In this document: positions 35,863-45,054 of the stretch, one piece after another
Position numbering within the stretch: position 1 is the stretch's first letter
How the letters are laid out: each line of letters starts with the position of its first letter
Translations under genes and position numbers: made by a program
NCBI RefSeq assembly: GCF_903642285.1
Contig: NZ_CAHJWJ010000004.1
Coordinates: forward strand, 62,001 to 126,000
DNA length: 64,000 nucleotides
Direction of reading: 5' to 3'
Source of the DNA: Sphingomonas bacterium
GTDB lineage: Bacteria; Pseudomonadota; Alphaproteobacteria; Sphingomonadales; Sphingomonadaceae
The notes under the pieces: generated by a model
Told to the model about the DNA's origin: nothing
Seen by the model: only the letters and a program-made list of their open reading frames with translations
Databases searched by the model: none

Positions 35863-37103
35863 GCCGCTTTGCCGCGATCGAGCAGCCAGCGGCGCTTTTC
35901 AAGGATGCGGTCGACCCGCTTGTCCATTTCGATGGTGGCAGCCTCCACGCTGTAGTCGCCCCGGACCATGTGTTCGGCGACCAACTGCACCTCGGTGACG
36001 ATTCGTTCCCATTCGGGCACCGCCGGCGCGGGGACGCTGTGGGCGATCTGGCGGGCGAATGTCTGCGAGACGCCATCGTCCCGCAGCCCGGGGACCGTCC
36101 AGGCGCTGGGGCGGGTCGGCAGATCGCCGGTAATGCGGTAGAGACCGCACTGCGTCGTCGCCCGGCACAGATATTCGACCAGTTGCCACGCCCGCGCCGG
36201 GTCGCGGGCGATATGGCTGACCGCGAGGCAGGTTCCACGCGCCATGGCCGCGCCCGGGCCGCTCGGGCCCGGCGTCCTTGCGACGCTCCAGTTGTCCGGC
36301 GGCAGGAAATTTGCGCGGAGTCGCAAATCGCCGATCGTCACCGCATTCGACGGCATGATCGCAAACCAGCCGCGGCGAAGCGACAGATAGGTATCGCCAA
36401 CCTCCGCCCCAGTGACGATCGGCGCGAACCCGTCATCGAAAATCGACCTGTAAAACGCCAGTGCGGCGCGAAACCCGGGCGACGAGAAGTTACCGCGCGT
36501 CTGCACGTCGCGCAGCATCGGCACGCTCTGCTGCGCCGCGAAATTGAACAACGGTTCGGGCCAGTCGAGCAGATGCAGCGTCACATATCGGCCCGGGTGC
36601 CGCCGTTTGATCGAATGCGCCATCCGCCTCCATTCCGGCCAATCGAGCGGCGGTGCCGGATAGCCGACTTCGGCGATCAGGTCGCGCCGATAGAATTGCA
36701 CCCAGCTGTCTGCCGTCCACGGCACCGCGACCGCACGACCGTCGACGTCGACCAGCGCCCGCGCGCCGGCAAACCGGTCGGCAAGCAGCGCCGTCCCGGT
36801 CGGCAGCGCCGCCAACGCACCGACAAGTGCCAGTTCGGGCAACCAGTCGCTGTTGAGCATCATCACGTCGGGCAGCGAGTCGCCCGCAAAACCCGACAGC
36901 AGCTTTTCGTGCGCGCCCGTCCAGGGCACGGCCTGCGAATCCACCCGGATACCCGTCACGCGTTGAAAGGGCGGCAGGAGCAGCGGCGCGTTCTCGCCGA
37001 CCGCGCCCAACGCCCACCACGTTATCCCGCCCTCATCGCGCTGGCCGCACGCCGCAACGGCCGCGCCTGCCCCAATGCCCAATGCGTCGCGCCGCGAGAT
37101 CAC
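35859..37103 (-). CDS. Family 1 sugar-type ABC substrate-binding protein
   Basis: A 414-residue binding protein. The start MISRRDALGIGAGAAVAACG combines a twin-arginine-like pair with a lipobox-like VAAC, so it is exported and possibly lipid-anchored. Solute-binding family 1 features include PDVMMLNSDWLPELA, VPWTADSWVQFYRRDLI and the late PARAWQLVEYL. First gene of the minus-strand importer operon. The ligand is unknown; the surrounding galM, glycosidase and receptor suggest an oligosaccharide or glycoside. Confidence 0.9.
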   Translation of the reverse strand: MISRRDALGIGAGAAVAACGQRDEGGITWWALGAVGENAPLLLPPFQRVTGIRVDSQAVPWTGAHEKLLSGFAGDSLPDVMMLNSDWLPELALVGALAALPTGTALLADRFAGARALVDVDGRAVAVPWTADSWVQFYRRDLIAEVGYPAPPLDWPEWRRMAHSIKRRHPGRYVTLHLLDWPEPLFNFAAQQSVPMLRDVQTRGNFSSPGFRAALAFYRSIFDDGFAPIVTGAEVGDTYLSLRRGWFAIMPSNAVTIGDLRLRANFLPPDNWSVARTPGPSGPGAAMARGTCLAVSHIARDPARAWQLVEYLCRATTQCGLYRITGDLPTRPSAWTVPGLRDDGVSQTFARQIAHSVPAPAVPEWERIVTEVQLVAEHMVRGDYSVEAATIEMDKRVDRILEKRRWLLDRGKAA

Positions 37104-37195
37104 GACGATGATCGTCTACAAGATCTTGCACCCGTCCCCATACCGGCACGGTAATCGCGCCACGGCGTGGGCCAAAGGGCAAAAATGGCACAGCC

Positions 37196-37211
37196 GATGA
37201 TCCAAATCATC
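37196..37211. promoter_or_regulatory. Inverted repeat in divergent promoter region
   Basis: GATGATCCAAATCATC is a perfect 6-4-6 inverted repeat lying between the divergent binding-protein gene (start 37103) and the TonB-dependent receptor (start 37331). Its placement suits an operator for a sugar-responsive regulator controlling both directions. No regulator gene is adjacent and the repeat does not match a family I can name. Confidence 0.3.
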
Positions 37212-37330
37212 CGCGCCGGAAAACGGTCTCGCGACAAAAGGTTGCGCTGCTAAGTGCGTCACGGATCGGTAACCGACAAGATAGAGCGATATCATTGGGG
37301 TCGCCGATCTGCATAAAGGGGGGAATCCGA

Positions 37331-40306
37331 TTGTCTGTTGCTGCTTATCGCCGTTATCTGTCGACCGGCGCGGCGTTGCTGCTTGCGGCGGGAACGGCAC
37401 ATGCGCAGACCGCGCAGGACAAGGCCGCCGATCCGCAGCCTGTCGTCGCTTCGCCGTCGCCGCCCGAAAGCCAGGGGGACGACATCGTCGTGACCGGCTC
37501 GCGGATCGCCCGCCCCGAACTCGCCGCGCCCAATCCGATCATATCGTTTAATGCAGCGGCGATCGAGCAGTCGGGCAACACGAACATCACGAACTTCCTG
37601 CTGCGCGTACCGGCGCTGACCGGCTCGCGCGATACGACGCAGACCGCGGGCGGCAACGGCGTGTCCAGCGGGCAGTTCGGGATCGCGGGATTGAACGAAC
37701 TCAATCTGCGCAATCTCGGCACGAACCGCACGCTCGTGCTGGTGGACGGCCGCCGTCATGTGGCGGGGGAGGTCAATACCGCCGCCGTCGATGTGAACAG
37801 CATCCCCACCGACCTGATCGAGCGCGTGGACGTGCTGACCGGCGCGGTATCCGCCGTCTATGGCGCGGACGGCGTGACCGGCGTGGTGAACTTCATTCTC
37901 AAGCGCGATTTCGACGGCCTGAGCGCCCGCGCGCAGATGGGCGTCTCGCAATATGGCGACGCCGCCAATCATTTCGTGTCGGTCACCGCCGGACGCAATT
38001 TCGCCGACGGTCATGGCAATCTGACGCTGGCATACGAGTATAATTCCGATGATCCGGTCGCGAACGACGACCGCAAGTTCCTGCAATTCGCCAACCGCCA
38101 GTTTCTGGTACCCAACCCGAATTATCAGGCGGGCGCGGCAGGCTCTTACCAGAACGTCCTGGTTCGCGGCCTTCGCTACACCCAGGAATCGCCGCTGGGC
38201 GCGGTCTTCGTCGGCGGCGACGCCGCCCCGAGCTTCGACGGGCTCGGCCGTCCGTACGACAACGGCACGCCTCTCTCGTCCGCGCCTTATTACGGGATTG
38301 GCGGCGTCAACACGCCCGTGGCGGGCTTCTACCAGGGCGACCTTCTCCCGAAGACCGAGCGGCACGATGTCAACCTCCTGACGCATTACGACTTTTCGGA
38401 CGCCTTCAAACTGTCGCTGGAAGGCAAGTTCGTGGAGAATCGCGCCACCAGCAGCGGCTCGTATTTGCAGACCTATGGGCAGGCGGTCGCGGTCACCAAC
38501 CCGTTCGTGCCCGACGCAGTTCGCCGGGCCGCACTGCTGGCGGGCGCGGACACGCTGTACGTCAACCGCGACGATATCGATTATGGGCGTCAGGAAGAAT
38601 CCGACCGGCGCCGCACCTATCGCGGCGTCATCGACGTATCGGGTCGGATTTCGGATCACGCAACCTACGACGCCTATTATGAATATGGCCGCACCGACGT
38701 ACGGATCACGCGAGTCGGCGATCGTCTCGCCGATCGCTACACGCAGGCGATCGACGCGGTGCTCAGCCCCAGCGGACAGATCGTGTGCCGGGTCACGCTG
38801 ACCAACCCGACCAGTGGCTGCATACCGATCAGCCTGTTCGGCCCCGGACCGGCGACGCCGCAGCAGCTCGGCTATTTCCAGGTCAACGACGTGAGCAACG
38901 CCGGTATTACGCAGCAGGTCGCGAGCGCGTCCATATCGGGCGACTTCGGCCAGTTCTTCGAACTGCCGGGCGGGCCGGTTCAGTTCTCGTTCGGTGGCGA
39001 GTATCGCAAAGAGACGAGCCGCTTCGATCCAAGCGCCAATCTGGTGAACGCCCGTTTCTACGAATATGACGAGCCGTCATTAGTGTTACCGAGTAGCGGC
39101 CGGTTCGACGTCGAGGAAGCATTCGGCGAATTGAACGTGCCCGTGCTCAAGGACACCCGCTTCGCGAAGACGCTCTCGTTCGGCGCGGCGGGCCGGTACT
39201 CGCATTATTCCACCGTCGGGGATACCGAGACCTGGCAGTTCAACGGCGTCTATGCGCCGGTGCGCGACATCACCTTTCGTGGCTCCTACGGCAACGCAGT
39301 ACGCGCGCCCAATATCGGCGAGCTGTTCCAGCCGCGCTTCAGCAGTTCCAATTTCTTTACCGATCCTTGTACCCCGGCACAGATCGGTAACGGCACGCAA
39401 TATCGCGCCGCCAACTGCGCCGCGACGCTGGGCGCGGTCGGCGCAAGCTCCAACCCGGGCTTGCAGACCGGCGCGTTCGTCAACGGCGTCCAGTCGGGCA
39501 ACGCGAACCTGAAGGCGGAAACCGCGCGCACCTGGACCGCAGGCATCGTGCTCCGGCCGCATTTCCTGCGTGGTTTCACGGCGTCGTTCGACTGGTATGA
39601 CATCCGGCTCAAGGACGCGATCAACCAGGTGACGCCGTCCGATCTCGCCAATCTCTGCGTCGATCAGCAGACGACCGCGAACCCGTTCTGCGCCGCGATC
39701 ACCCGCGCCAGCGCGGCCTATCTCGCCGCCAATCCAAACCTGGCGGCGCTCGGGTTCAAAACCGGCTCGATCGTCGGCTACACCGTCAGCCCGCAGAACG
39801 TCGCCAGTTTCCGCACCGCGGGCCTCGACGTCAATCTCGACTATCTGCTGGACAGCGCGAAGGCGGGGACGTTCGATCTCAAACTGGTCGGTGGTTATGT
39901 CAACCGGCTGGAGTTCACCGGCATCATCGGCGCGCCGGTTACGAATAATCTCGATCAGTCGGGCCGGCCGCAATGGAATGCGAATTTCTCGCCGAGCTGG
40001 ACGCTCGGGGGGTTCACGCTCAACTACAATCTGCGATGGTTCGACGCGACATTGGCGTTCGACCGTAACACGCTTGCCGCCAGCCCGGATATCGCCGCCG
40101 GGCGCTATATCCGCAACGACGCGCTGTGGCAGCACGACTTGCAGGCACAATATCAATTGCCTGGCGGCTTTGCCTTTTATGGCGGCGTCACCAACCTGAC
40201 CGACCAGAAGCCCGATCCGGCAAGCTACGGCACCAACAACCCGGTATCGCCACTCGGTCGATATTTCTACACCGGGGTGAAAGTCCGGTTGAACGGTCCG
40301 AAGTAG
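37331..40306 (+). CDS. TonB-dependent outer membrane receptor, probable carbohydrate uptake
   Basis: About 991 residues. The start is taken as TTG at 37331 because AGGGGGG lies seven bases before it and a signal peptide follows directly (YLSTGAALLLAAGTAHAQ); the in-frame start at 37295 would bury that signal. A TonB-box-like DDIVVTGSRI precedes the plug (NLRNLGTNRTLVLVDGRRHV, SAVYGADGVTGVVNFILKRDF). The rest is a beta-barrel ending GRYFYTGVKVRLNGPK. Members of this class in sphingomonads take up oligosaccharides and similar molecules. It is divergent from the sugar ABC importer. Confidence 0.93.
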   Translation: MSVAAYRRYLSTGAALLLAAGTAHAQTAQDKAADPQPVVASPSPPESQGDDIVVTGSRIARPELAAPNPIISFNAAAIEQSGNTNITNFLLRVPALTGSRDTTQTAGGNGVSSGQFGIAGLNELNLRNLGTNRTLVLVDGRRHVAGEVNTAAVDVNSIPTDLIERVDVLTGAVSAVYGADGVTGVVNFILKRDFDGLSARAQMGVSQYGDAANHFVSVTAGRNFADGHGNLTLAYEYNSDDPVANDDRKFLQFANRQFLVPNPNYQAGAAGSYQNVLVRGLRYTQESPLGAVFVGGDAAPSFDGLGRPYDNGTPLSSAPYYGIGGVNTPVAGFYQGDLLPKTERHDVNLLTHYDFSDAFKLSLEGKFVENRATSSGSYLQTYGQAVAVTNPFVPDAVRRAALLAGADTLYVNRDDIDYGRQEESDRRRTYRGVIDVSGRISDHATYDAYYEYGRTDVRITRVGDRLADRYTQAIDAVLSPSGQIVCRVTLTNPTSGCIPISLFGPGPATPQQLGYFQVNDVSNAGITQQVASASISGDFGQFFELPGGPVQFSFGGEYRKETSRFDPSANLVNARFYEYDEPSLVLPSSGRFDVEEAFGELNVPVLKDTRFAKTLSFGAAGRYSHYSTVGDTETWQFNGVYAPVRDITFRGSYGNAVRAPNIGELFQPRFSSSNFFTDPCTPAQIGNGTQYRAANCAATLGAVGASSNPGLQTGAFVNGVQSGNANLKAETARTWTAGIVLRPHFLRGFTASFDWYDIRLKDAINQVTPSDLANLCVDQQTTANPFCAAITRASAAYLAANPNLAALGFKTGSIVGYTVSPQNVASFRTAGLDVNLDYLLDSAKAGTFDLKLVGGYVNRLEFTGIIGAPVTNNLDQSGRPQWNANFSPSWTLGGFTLNYNLRWFDATLAFDRNTLAASPDIAAGRYIRNDALWQHDLQAQYQLPGGFAFYGGVTNLTDQKPDPASYGTNNPVSPLGRYFYTGVKVRLNGPK

Positions 40307-40563
40307 GCCGGGCCTTATCGCCCTGCCCTGCGCCCGGCGTCGGTCGGGGCACGGACGATGGTCGTCGCGCTCCCGGCCACGGGATCGACCGTGCGCGAGC
40401 GTTGGGATGCCGGGCGTCAACGCGCCGAAGGGATGATTGCCAGACTGAAAGCGGCGAACTGAACCGGGCTGCCGGGCCTGCATATCGTCGAAGCCGGTAA
40501 CGAAACCGTGTAGCTCGATCGCAGCATTGCTACGGACTTGGCGCGCGCAAGCAAGGAATGACC

Positions 40564-41253
40564 ATGCACATCAAGGCAGTTCTCTTCGACATCGACGGTA
40601 CGCTGATCGACAGCAACGATCTGCATGTCCTCGCCTGGGAAGAAGCCTTCGCCGGCATCGGTGCAAGCTTCGAGCGAGACGTGCTCCATGATCAGATCGG
40701 GAAAGGGACGGACATGCTCGTCCCCGCACTGATACCCGACCTCGACGAGGCGGAACGGGAACGCCTCGGCGAAGCGCATGGCACGATCTTCAAGGACAGA
40801 TATCTCGGCGAGGCGAAACCCTTCGCCGATGCTCATAGGCTGCTGAAGCATGTGTACGATCATGGGCAGAAGATCGTTCTGGCATCGTCCGCGTCGGCCG
40901 GCGAACTCGACCATTATCTGGTTCTGCTCGACGCCCGGGATCTCGTCGCTGCCACGACCAGCAGCGACGATGTCGAGCGGACCAAGCCGGCCCCCGATAT
41001 CTTCGCGACCGCACTCGCCAAATTACCGGGGCTCCAGCCGGACGAGGTCATGGTCGTTGGTGACACGCCCTACGACATCGAAGCCGCCGGCAAATGCGGC
41101 ATCGCGGCCATAGCGGTCCGGACGGGCGGATTTGCGGACGATGTCCTGCAAAGGGCGGGTGCCGTGGCGATCTACGACGATCCCGCCGCACTGCTGGCGG
41201 GTTACGACACGTCTCCGCTCGGCCCGCAGCCCGTCCGTCCGAAGTGTCCGTGA
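40564..41253 (+). CDS. HAD family phosphatase / beta-phosphoglucomutase-like
   Basis: A 229-residue haloacid dehalogenase-superfamily protein. The ATG at 40564 is preferred over that at 40558 because AAGGA is six bases before it. Motif I is FDIDGTLID with the nucleophile Asp, motif II is the Ser of LASSASAGE, motif III the Lys of ERTKPAPD, and motif IV is GDTPYDIEAA. A helical cap lies between motifs I and II, as in phosphoglucomutase and phosphoglycolate phosphatase types. It probably dephosphorylates a sugar phosphate, but the substrate cannot be read. Confidence 0.88.
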   Translation: MHIKAVLFDIDGTLIDSNDLHVLAWEEAFAGIGASFERDVLHDQIGKGTDMLVPALIPDLDEAERERLGEAHGTIFKDRYLGEAKPFADAHRLLKHVYDHGQKIVLASSASAGELDHYLVLLDARDLVAATTSSDDVERTKPAPDIFATALAKLPGLQPDEVMVVGDTPYDIEAAGKCGIAAIAVRTGGFADDVLQRAGAVAIYDDPAALLAGYDTSPLGPQPVRPKCP

Positions 41254-41274
41254 AGCATCGTAAAGGTGCCGATC

Positions 41275-42567
41275 TTAGCTGTCGGGCACCGCGGCAACGC
41301 TGCCGACATGCTTGATCATCCGTCGTGCCCGCGCGCGCTGCCGTACCGCGTGGACGCCGTCGGTTTCGTCCGGCATGACCACGGGGACGGTCAGGCACAT
41401 GCTCTGGGTCGGCAGCACGTCGCGCCATTGCAGGATCAGGTCCTTATAGGCCCGGCCGACCGGCCTGATATTGCGATCGAGATCATAGAGACCCAGCGTA
41501 TTGACGTTGCCATTGGTTTCGCGGAGCGCGCTGTCCCAGTCGATCTGGTCGGTCAGCGAATACCATGTGAACCCGACAACCGGCACGCCGTCGTTGCGCA
41601 CGCGCAACACGTTCGCCCACTCCTTCCATAGCCAGTCCACCGCCTCGGTGCCGAGCGGGCCCTGGGTCAGATTGGTTTCGGTATGCATGACGGGCAGCTG
41701 GTAGCGGCCATGATATTGCCGCGTGATCTCGCTGTAGCCGAAGATCTCGCCGGACGCCCGCGTCGATCCGTCGGGTGCGACCCGGTGCTCGTTAGTGACG
41801 TAATAATCGTTGCCCATGATGCAGTGCTGTTTGAGTTGGTTGTCGAGGAAGAAGTGATATTCTTCCTTGGTCATGCCGTTATCCAGCAGATATTCGTACA
41901 TCTCCGAATCGACACGGCGGCCGTAATTCAGATCGAGCGAGAGGAAACGCTGCGAATTCATCAGTTCTGCCGCCCGGATCGCTGCCGGGCTTTCTGCATG
42001 GAAATATTCGGACGACTCGCTTTGAATGAAGATCGCATCCGGGCGGACCGTGAGGATCGCCTCCATCGCCAGCACATTGGCCTTGACCAGGTGTTTCAGG
42101 GCGGTGACGAACCCCAGTTCGCTGCTCAGCTGCTCGTTCCACCAGCCGTAACGGGCCGAAAAGGTGGCGCAGATATACATCTCGTTGACCGGGGTGTAGA
42201 GTTGCACCCAGGGGAAGCGGCGGGCGAAGGCCAGCGCATAACCGCGAAACAGCGCTGGAAAATCGGGGTTCTGAAAATTCCCGATCCAGTCGGGCACGCC
42301 GAAATGACACAGATCGACGATCGGCGCGATGTTGCGTCGCTTCAGTTCGGCAAAGGCCTGGTCGGCGAATTCCCAGTCGTATTTGTGCTCGGCAAGCCAC
42401 GTCTTGTGGATCGGCGGCCCGAAGCGGAGATAGCCGATGCCGATCTCCTCGACGAGCGCGAAGTCCTCCCGCCAGCGTCGATAGTGGCCGCAGCTCTCCA
42501 TCTCGTCGACGCGCGTGCGTCCGCCGTTGATGGTCGGTACGCTGTTCTCGATCCCGGTCGCGAACAT
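41275..42567 (-). CDS. GH1-like glycoside hydrolase
   Basis: About 430 residues from the ATG at 42567. AAGGAG lies 19 bases before this ATG, too far, and about 7 bases before an in-frame ATC codon four codons earlier (ATC-GCC-ACC-TTC), so a non-standard start is possible. The fold is a TIM-barrel retaining glycosidase. The acid/base Glu129 sits in YTPVNEMY and the probable nucleophile Glu297 in VMHTETN, which differs from the usual TENG of GH1. No signal peptide, so it acts on imported sugars in the cytoplasm. It is convergent with the HAD gene. Confidence 0.82.
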   Translation of the reverse strand: MFATGIENSVPTINGGRTRVDEMESCGHYRRWREDFALVEEIGIGYLRFGPPIHKTWLAEHKYDWEFADQAFAELKRRNIAPIVDLCHFGVPDWIGNFQNPDFPALFRGYALAFARRFPWVQLYTPVNEMYICATFSARYGWWNEQLSSELGFVTALKHLVKANVLAMEAILTVRPDAIFIQSESSEYFHAESPAAIRAAELMNSQRFLSLDLNYGRRVDSEMYEYLLDNGMTKEEYHFFLDNQLKQHCIMGNDYYVTNEHRVAPDGSTRASGEIFGYSEITRQYHGRYQLPVMHTETNLTQGPLGTEAVDWLWKEWANVLRVRNDGVPVVGFTWYSLTDQIDWDSALRETNGNVNTLGLYDLDRNIRPVGRAYKDLILQWRDVLPTQSMCLTVPVVMPDETDGVHAVRQRARARRMIKHVGSVAAVPDS

Positions 42568-42774
42568 GAAGGTGGCGATGACGTGTCTCCTTGGGCAGGC
42601 ATGCGATCGGCCGACAGAAAAGCGCGCGCGTGGACAAGTCCAGCCAAATGTTGCGGCCCTGGCGGTTTTTGACGTGGGCCGTTCCGTCAAGGCGTCGCAG
42701 CGCAGCCCGTCGGTTGCCCCGAAGGGACGGCGCATAGCCCGGTGCTCGCGCACACAAAACTATAGAAAACATAT

Positions 42775-42791
42775 GCAAACGGCGCGTTTGC
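42775..42791. promoter_or_regulatory. Operator-like inverted repeat
   Basis: GCAAACG and CGTTTGC form a perfect 7-base inverted repeat around a GCG spacer, next to an AT-rich promoter-like stretch. The form is typical of operators for dimeric HTH repressors. It lies about 210 bases upstream of the glycosidase start and 250 upstream of the kdp genes, so either could be the target. Confidence 0.35.
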
Positions 42792-42905
42792 CGTCTCGAA
42801 ACTCCACGCCGATCGGTCTAGCCTCGCGGCATGGACAAACTTGAGAATCAGGCGGAGCGACGATGGCATGGGGCGCCGCCGCCGTCGGCGAAAGGCGGAC
42901 GCGAT

Positions 42906-42938
42906 GATCGCTTCGTCGGCCCGACGAAGCGATCTTTT
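42906..42938 (+). terminator. Hairpin with T-run upstream of kdp (leader terminator candidate)
   Basis: GATCGCTTCGTCGG is followed after one base by its exact reverse complement and then TTTT on the plus strand. This is an intrinsic-terminator form with 14 potential pairs, the innermost ones lost to the loop. No plus-strand gene ends nearby; the kdp micro-ORF starts about 100 bases downstream. It could end a short transcript from the AT-rich promoter region or act as an attenuator in the kdp leader. Confidence 0.5.
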
Positions 42939-43040
42939 CGTTCGTCGTCCTCCCATGGCCGACGCGTCGGCATGGTTTCTATCGATGATGGTCGAACAGC
43001 GACGCATCTCATCGCCTGAATATCCCAACCGGAGGACGTA

Positions 43041-43124
43041 ATGCAGGATCTACTCTGGCTATCTGCACTTGGCGGATTGTTTCTTTTGACGGTCGCGTAT
43101 TTCCGTCTCTGCAGCAACGTTTGA
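43041..43124 (+). CDS. 27-residue membrane micro-ORF at the head of the kdp operon
   Basis: MQDLLWLSALGGLFLLTVAY followed by FRLCSNV, preceded by a strong GGAGG seven bases upstream. One hydrophobic segment fills most of it. It ends 11 bases before kdpF, in the same direction. Short proteins at this place occur in some alphaproteobacterial kdp operons, from memory, but I know no function. Confidence 0.6.
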   Translation: MQDLLWLSALGGLFLLTVAYFRLCSNV

Positions 43125-43135
43125 AGGAGCCGTCG

Positions 43136-43225
43136 ATGACCATCGATCTCTGGCTCGGCGGAGCGACCGCGATCGTCCTTCTTGCCTATCTCGTCGCGGT
43201 GCTCGTGCACCCGGAGCGGTTCTGA
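43136..43225 (+). CDS. kdpF: KdpF, small subunit of the potassium-importing ATPase
   Basis: 29 residues, [20 protein letters not shown] then AVLVHPERF, the expected single-helix form with the conserved HPERF-type ending. AAGGAG stands six bases before the ATG. KdpF stabilises the KdpABC complex. kdpA follows after 112 bases without another gene. Confidence 0.85.
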   Translation: MTIDLWLGGATAIVLLAYLVAVLVHPERF

Positions 43226-43337
43226 TGGGATCGCACACGCGCCATGCCGACGCCGCCGGTCGGGACCGCCGGCGCAGCCGACCTTGCGCATTCGACCGCC
43301 GTCGTTCGGTTTGGCCGCCTCTTTTCGGATCACCACT

Positions 43338-45041
43338 ATGACCATCCAGGGCTGGTTGCTCATCCTCGTATTTACCGCGCTGGTCATAGCGATGGTCAAA
43401 CCGGTGGGCACGGGTCTGTTTGCCGTTATGGAGGGGCGACGGACGTTCCTTCATTTCGCGCTCAGTCCGGTCGAGCGCGCCGTCTACGCCGTCTCCGGCG
43501 TCAAGCCGGACGTCGAACAGAATTGGCGTCGCTACGGCATCCACATGCTGCTGTTCAACGTCGCCGGGCTGCTGCTGACATACGCCATCCTGCGCCTGCA
43601 GAATTTCCTGCCGCTCAATCCGCTCGGCCTGCCGGGCGTTCCCGACCATCTGGCATGGAACACCGCGATCAGCTTTGCGACCAATACCAACTGGCAAAGC
43701 TACAGCGGCGAGTCGACGATGTCGCAGTTCAGCCAGATGGTCGGATTGACGCTGCACAATTTCACGTCCGCGGCGACCGGCATCGCGCTCGCTTTCGCCT
43801 TCATTCGCGGCTTCGCACGCAAGGAAGCGGGCGAGCTCGGTAACTTCTGGGCCGATGTGACCCGCGTCACCCTGTATCTGCTGTTGCCGGGTTGCATCCT
43901 GTACGCCGTCGTCCTCATGGCTTCGGGCGTTCCGCAGACCTTCGACGGTTCGGTCGTCGCGACGACGCTCGAAGGCGCGAAGCAGACGATCATCCTGGGC
44001 CCGGTCGCGAGCCAGGAAGCGATCAAGATGGTCGGCACCAATGGCGGCGGTATCTTCAACGCGAATTCGGCGCATCCGTACGAGAACCCCAACGCGCTGA
44101 TCAACCTGCTGCAGATGCTGTCGATCTTCTCGATCGGCGCGGGCCTGACATGGTGTTTCGGCAAGGCGGTCGGCAACACCAGGCAGGGATGGGCGATCTT
44201 CGCCGCGATGCTCGTGCTGTTCCTCGCCGGAACCGCGGCGACCTATGCCGCCGAAGGCACAGGGAACCCGATCCACCATGCGATCGGGATCGCTGGCGGC
44301 AATATGGAGGGCAAGGAAGTCCGGTTCGGCATCGCCGCTTCCAGCCTTTTCGCGGTCGTCACCACCGATGCCTCGTGCGGCGCGGTCAACGCGATGCACG
44401 ACAGCTTCACCGCGCTCGGCGGCATGATCCCGCTGTTCAACATCCAGCTGGGTGAGATCATCTTCGGCGGCGTCGGCTCCGGGCTGTACGGCATGCTGCT
44501 CTATGTCATCCTCGGCGTGTTCATCGCCGGGCTGATGGTCGGACGAACGCCGGAATATGTCGGCAAGAAGATCGAAGGCCGGGAGGTGAAGCTCGCGGTT
44601 CTGGCCATCGCCGTCCTGCCGTTGATCATCCTCGGGTGCACCGGCATCGCCGTGGTCAGCAAGGACGGCCTTGCCGGGATCGCCAACCAGGGACCGCATG
44701 GGTATTCGGAGATCCTATACGCCTTTACCTCGGCGGTCGGGAACAACGGCAGCGCGTTTGCCGGCCTGACCGCGAACACGCCGTTCTACGATGGGCTGTT
44801 GGGCGTGGCGATGTGGCTCGGCCGCTTCTTCGTGATCGTGCCGATGCTGGCGATCGCCGGCAGTCTCGCCGCCAAGCGAGTCGTTCCGGCCTCGTCGGGA
44901 TCGTTTCCGACGTCGGGTCCGCTGTGGATTGCGCTCCTGATCGGCATCATCCTGATTCTCGGCGGTCTGACTTTCCTGCCTTCGCTCGCTCTTGGACCAA
45001 TCGCCGAACATGTCGCGATGATCCACGGCCAGCGGTTCTAA
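43338..45041 (+). CDS. kdpA: KdpA, potassium-binding channel subunit
   Basis: 567 residues from the ATG at 43338; upstream in-frame sequence overlaps kdpF. KdpA forms the selective K+ entry path of the high-affinity pump. It shows about ten membrane segments and selectivity-loop sequences such as [40 protein letters not shown] and GNNGSAFAG. kdpB follows after 13 bases. Confidence 0.97.
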   Translation: MTIQGWLLILVFTALVIAMVKPVGTGLFAVMEGRRTFLHFALSPVERAVYAVSGVKPDVEQNWRRYGIHMLLFNVAGLLLTYAILRLQNFLPLNPLGLPGVPDHLAWNTAISFATNTNWQSYSGESTMSQFSQMVGLTLHNFTSAATGIALAFAFIRGFARKEAGELGNFWADVTRVTLYLLLPGCILYAVVLMASGVPQTFDGSVVATTLEGAKQTIILGPVASQEAIKMVGTNGGGIFNANSAHPYENPNALINLLQMLSIFSIGAGLTWCFGKAVGNTRQGWAIFAAMLVLFLAGTAATYAAEGTGNPIHHAIGIAGGNMEGKEVRFGIAASSLFAVVTTDASCGAVNAMHDSFTALGGMIPLFNIQLGEIIFGGVGSGLYGMLLYVILGVFIAGLMVGRTPEYVGKKIEGREVKLAVLAIAVLPLIILGCTGIAVVSKDGLAGIANQGPHGYSEILYAFTSAVGNNGSAFAGLTANTPFYDGLLGVAMWLGRFFVIVPMLAIAGSLAAKRVVPASSGSFPTSGPLWIALLIGIILILGGLTFLPSLALGPIAEHVAMIHGQRF

Positions 45042-45054
45042 GGAGCGCATCATC

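Larger units (their letters stand above)
42568..43040. promoter_or_regulatory. Intergenic region between glycosidase and kdp genes
   Basis: No convincing protein gene lies in these 473 bases. The stretch 42750-42780 is AT-rich (with CTATAGAAAAC) and is the likely site of promoters in one or both directions. Two structured elements, an inverted repeat at 42775-42791 and a strong hairpin with a T-run at 42906-42938, are listed separately. A 62-residue plus-strand ORF at 42831-43019 crosses the hairpin and lacks coding character. Confidence 0.5.

Noticed and set aside
42831..43019. Plus-strand ORF of 62 codons upstream of kdp
   Set aside because: It reads through the perfect hairpin and has a basic, low-complexity composition; no ribosome-binding site was seen.
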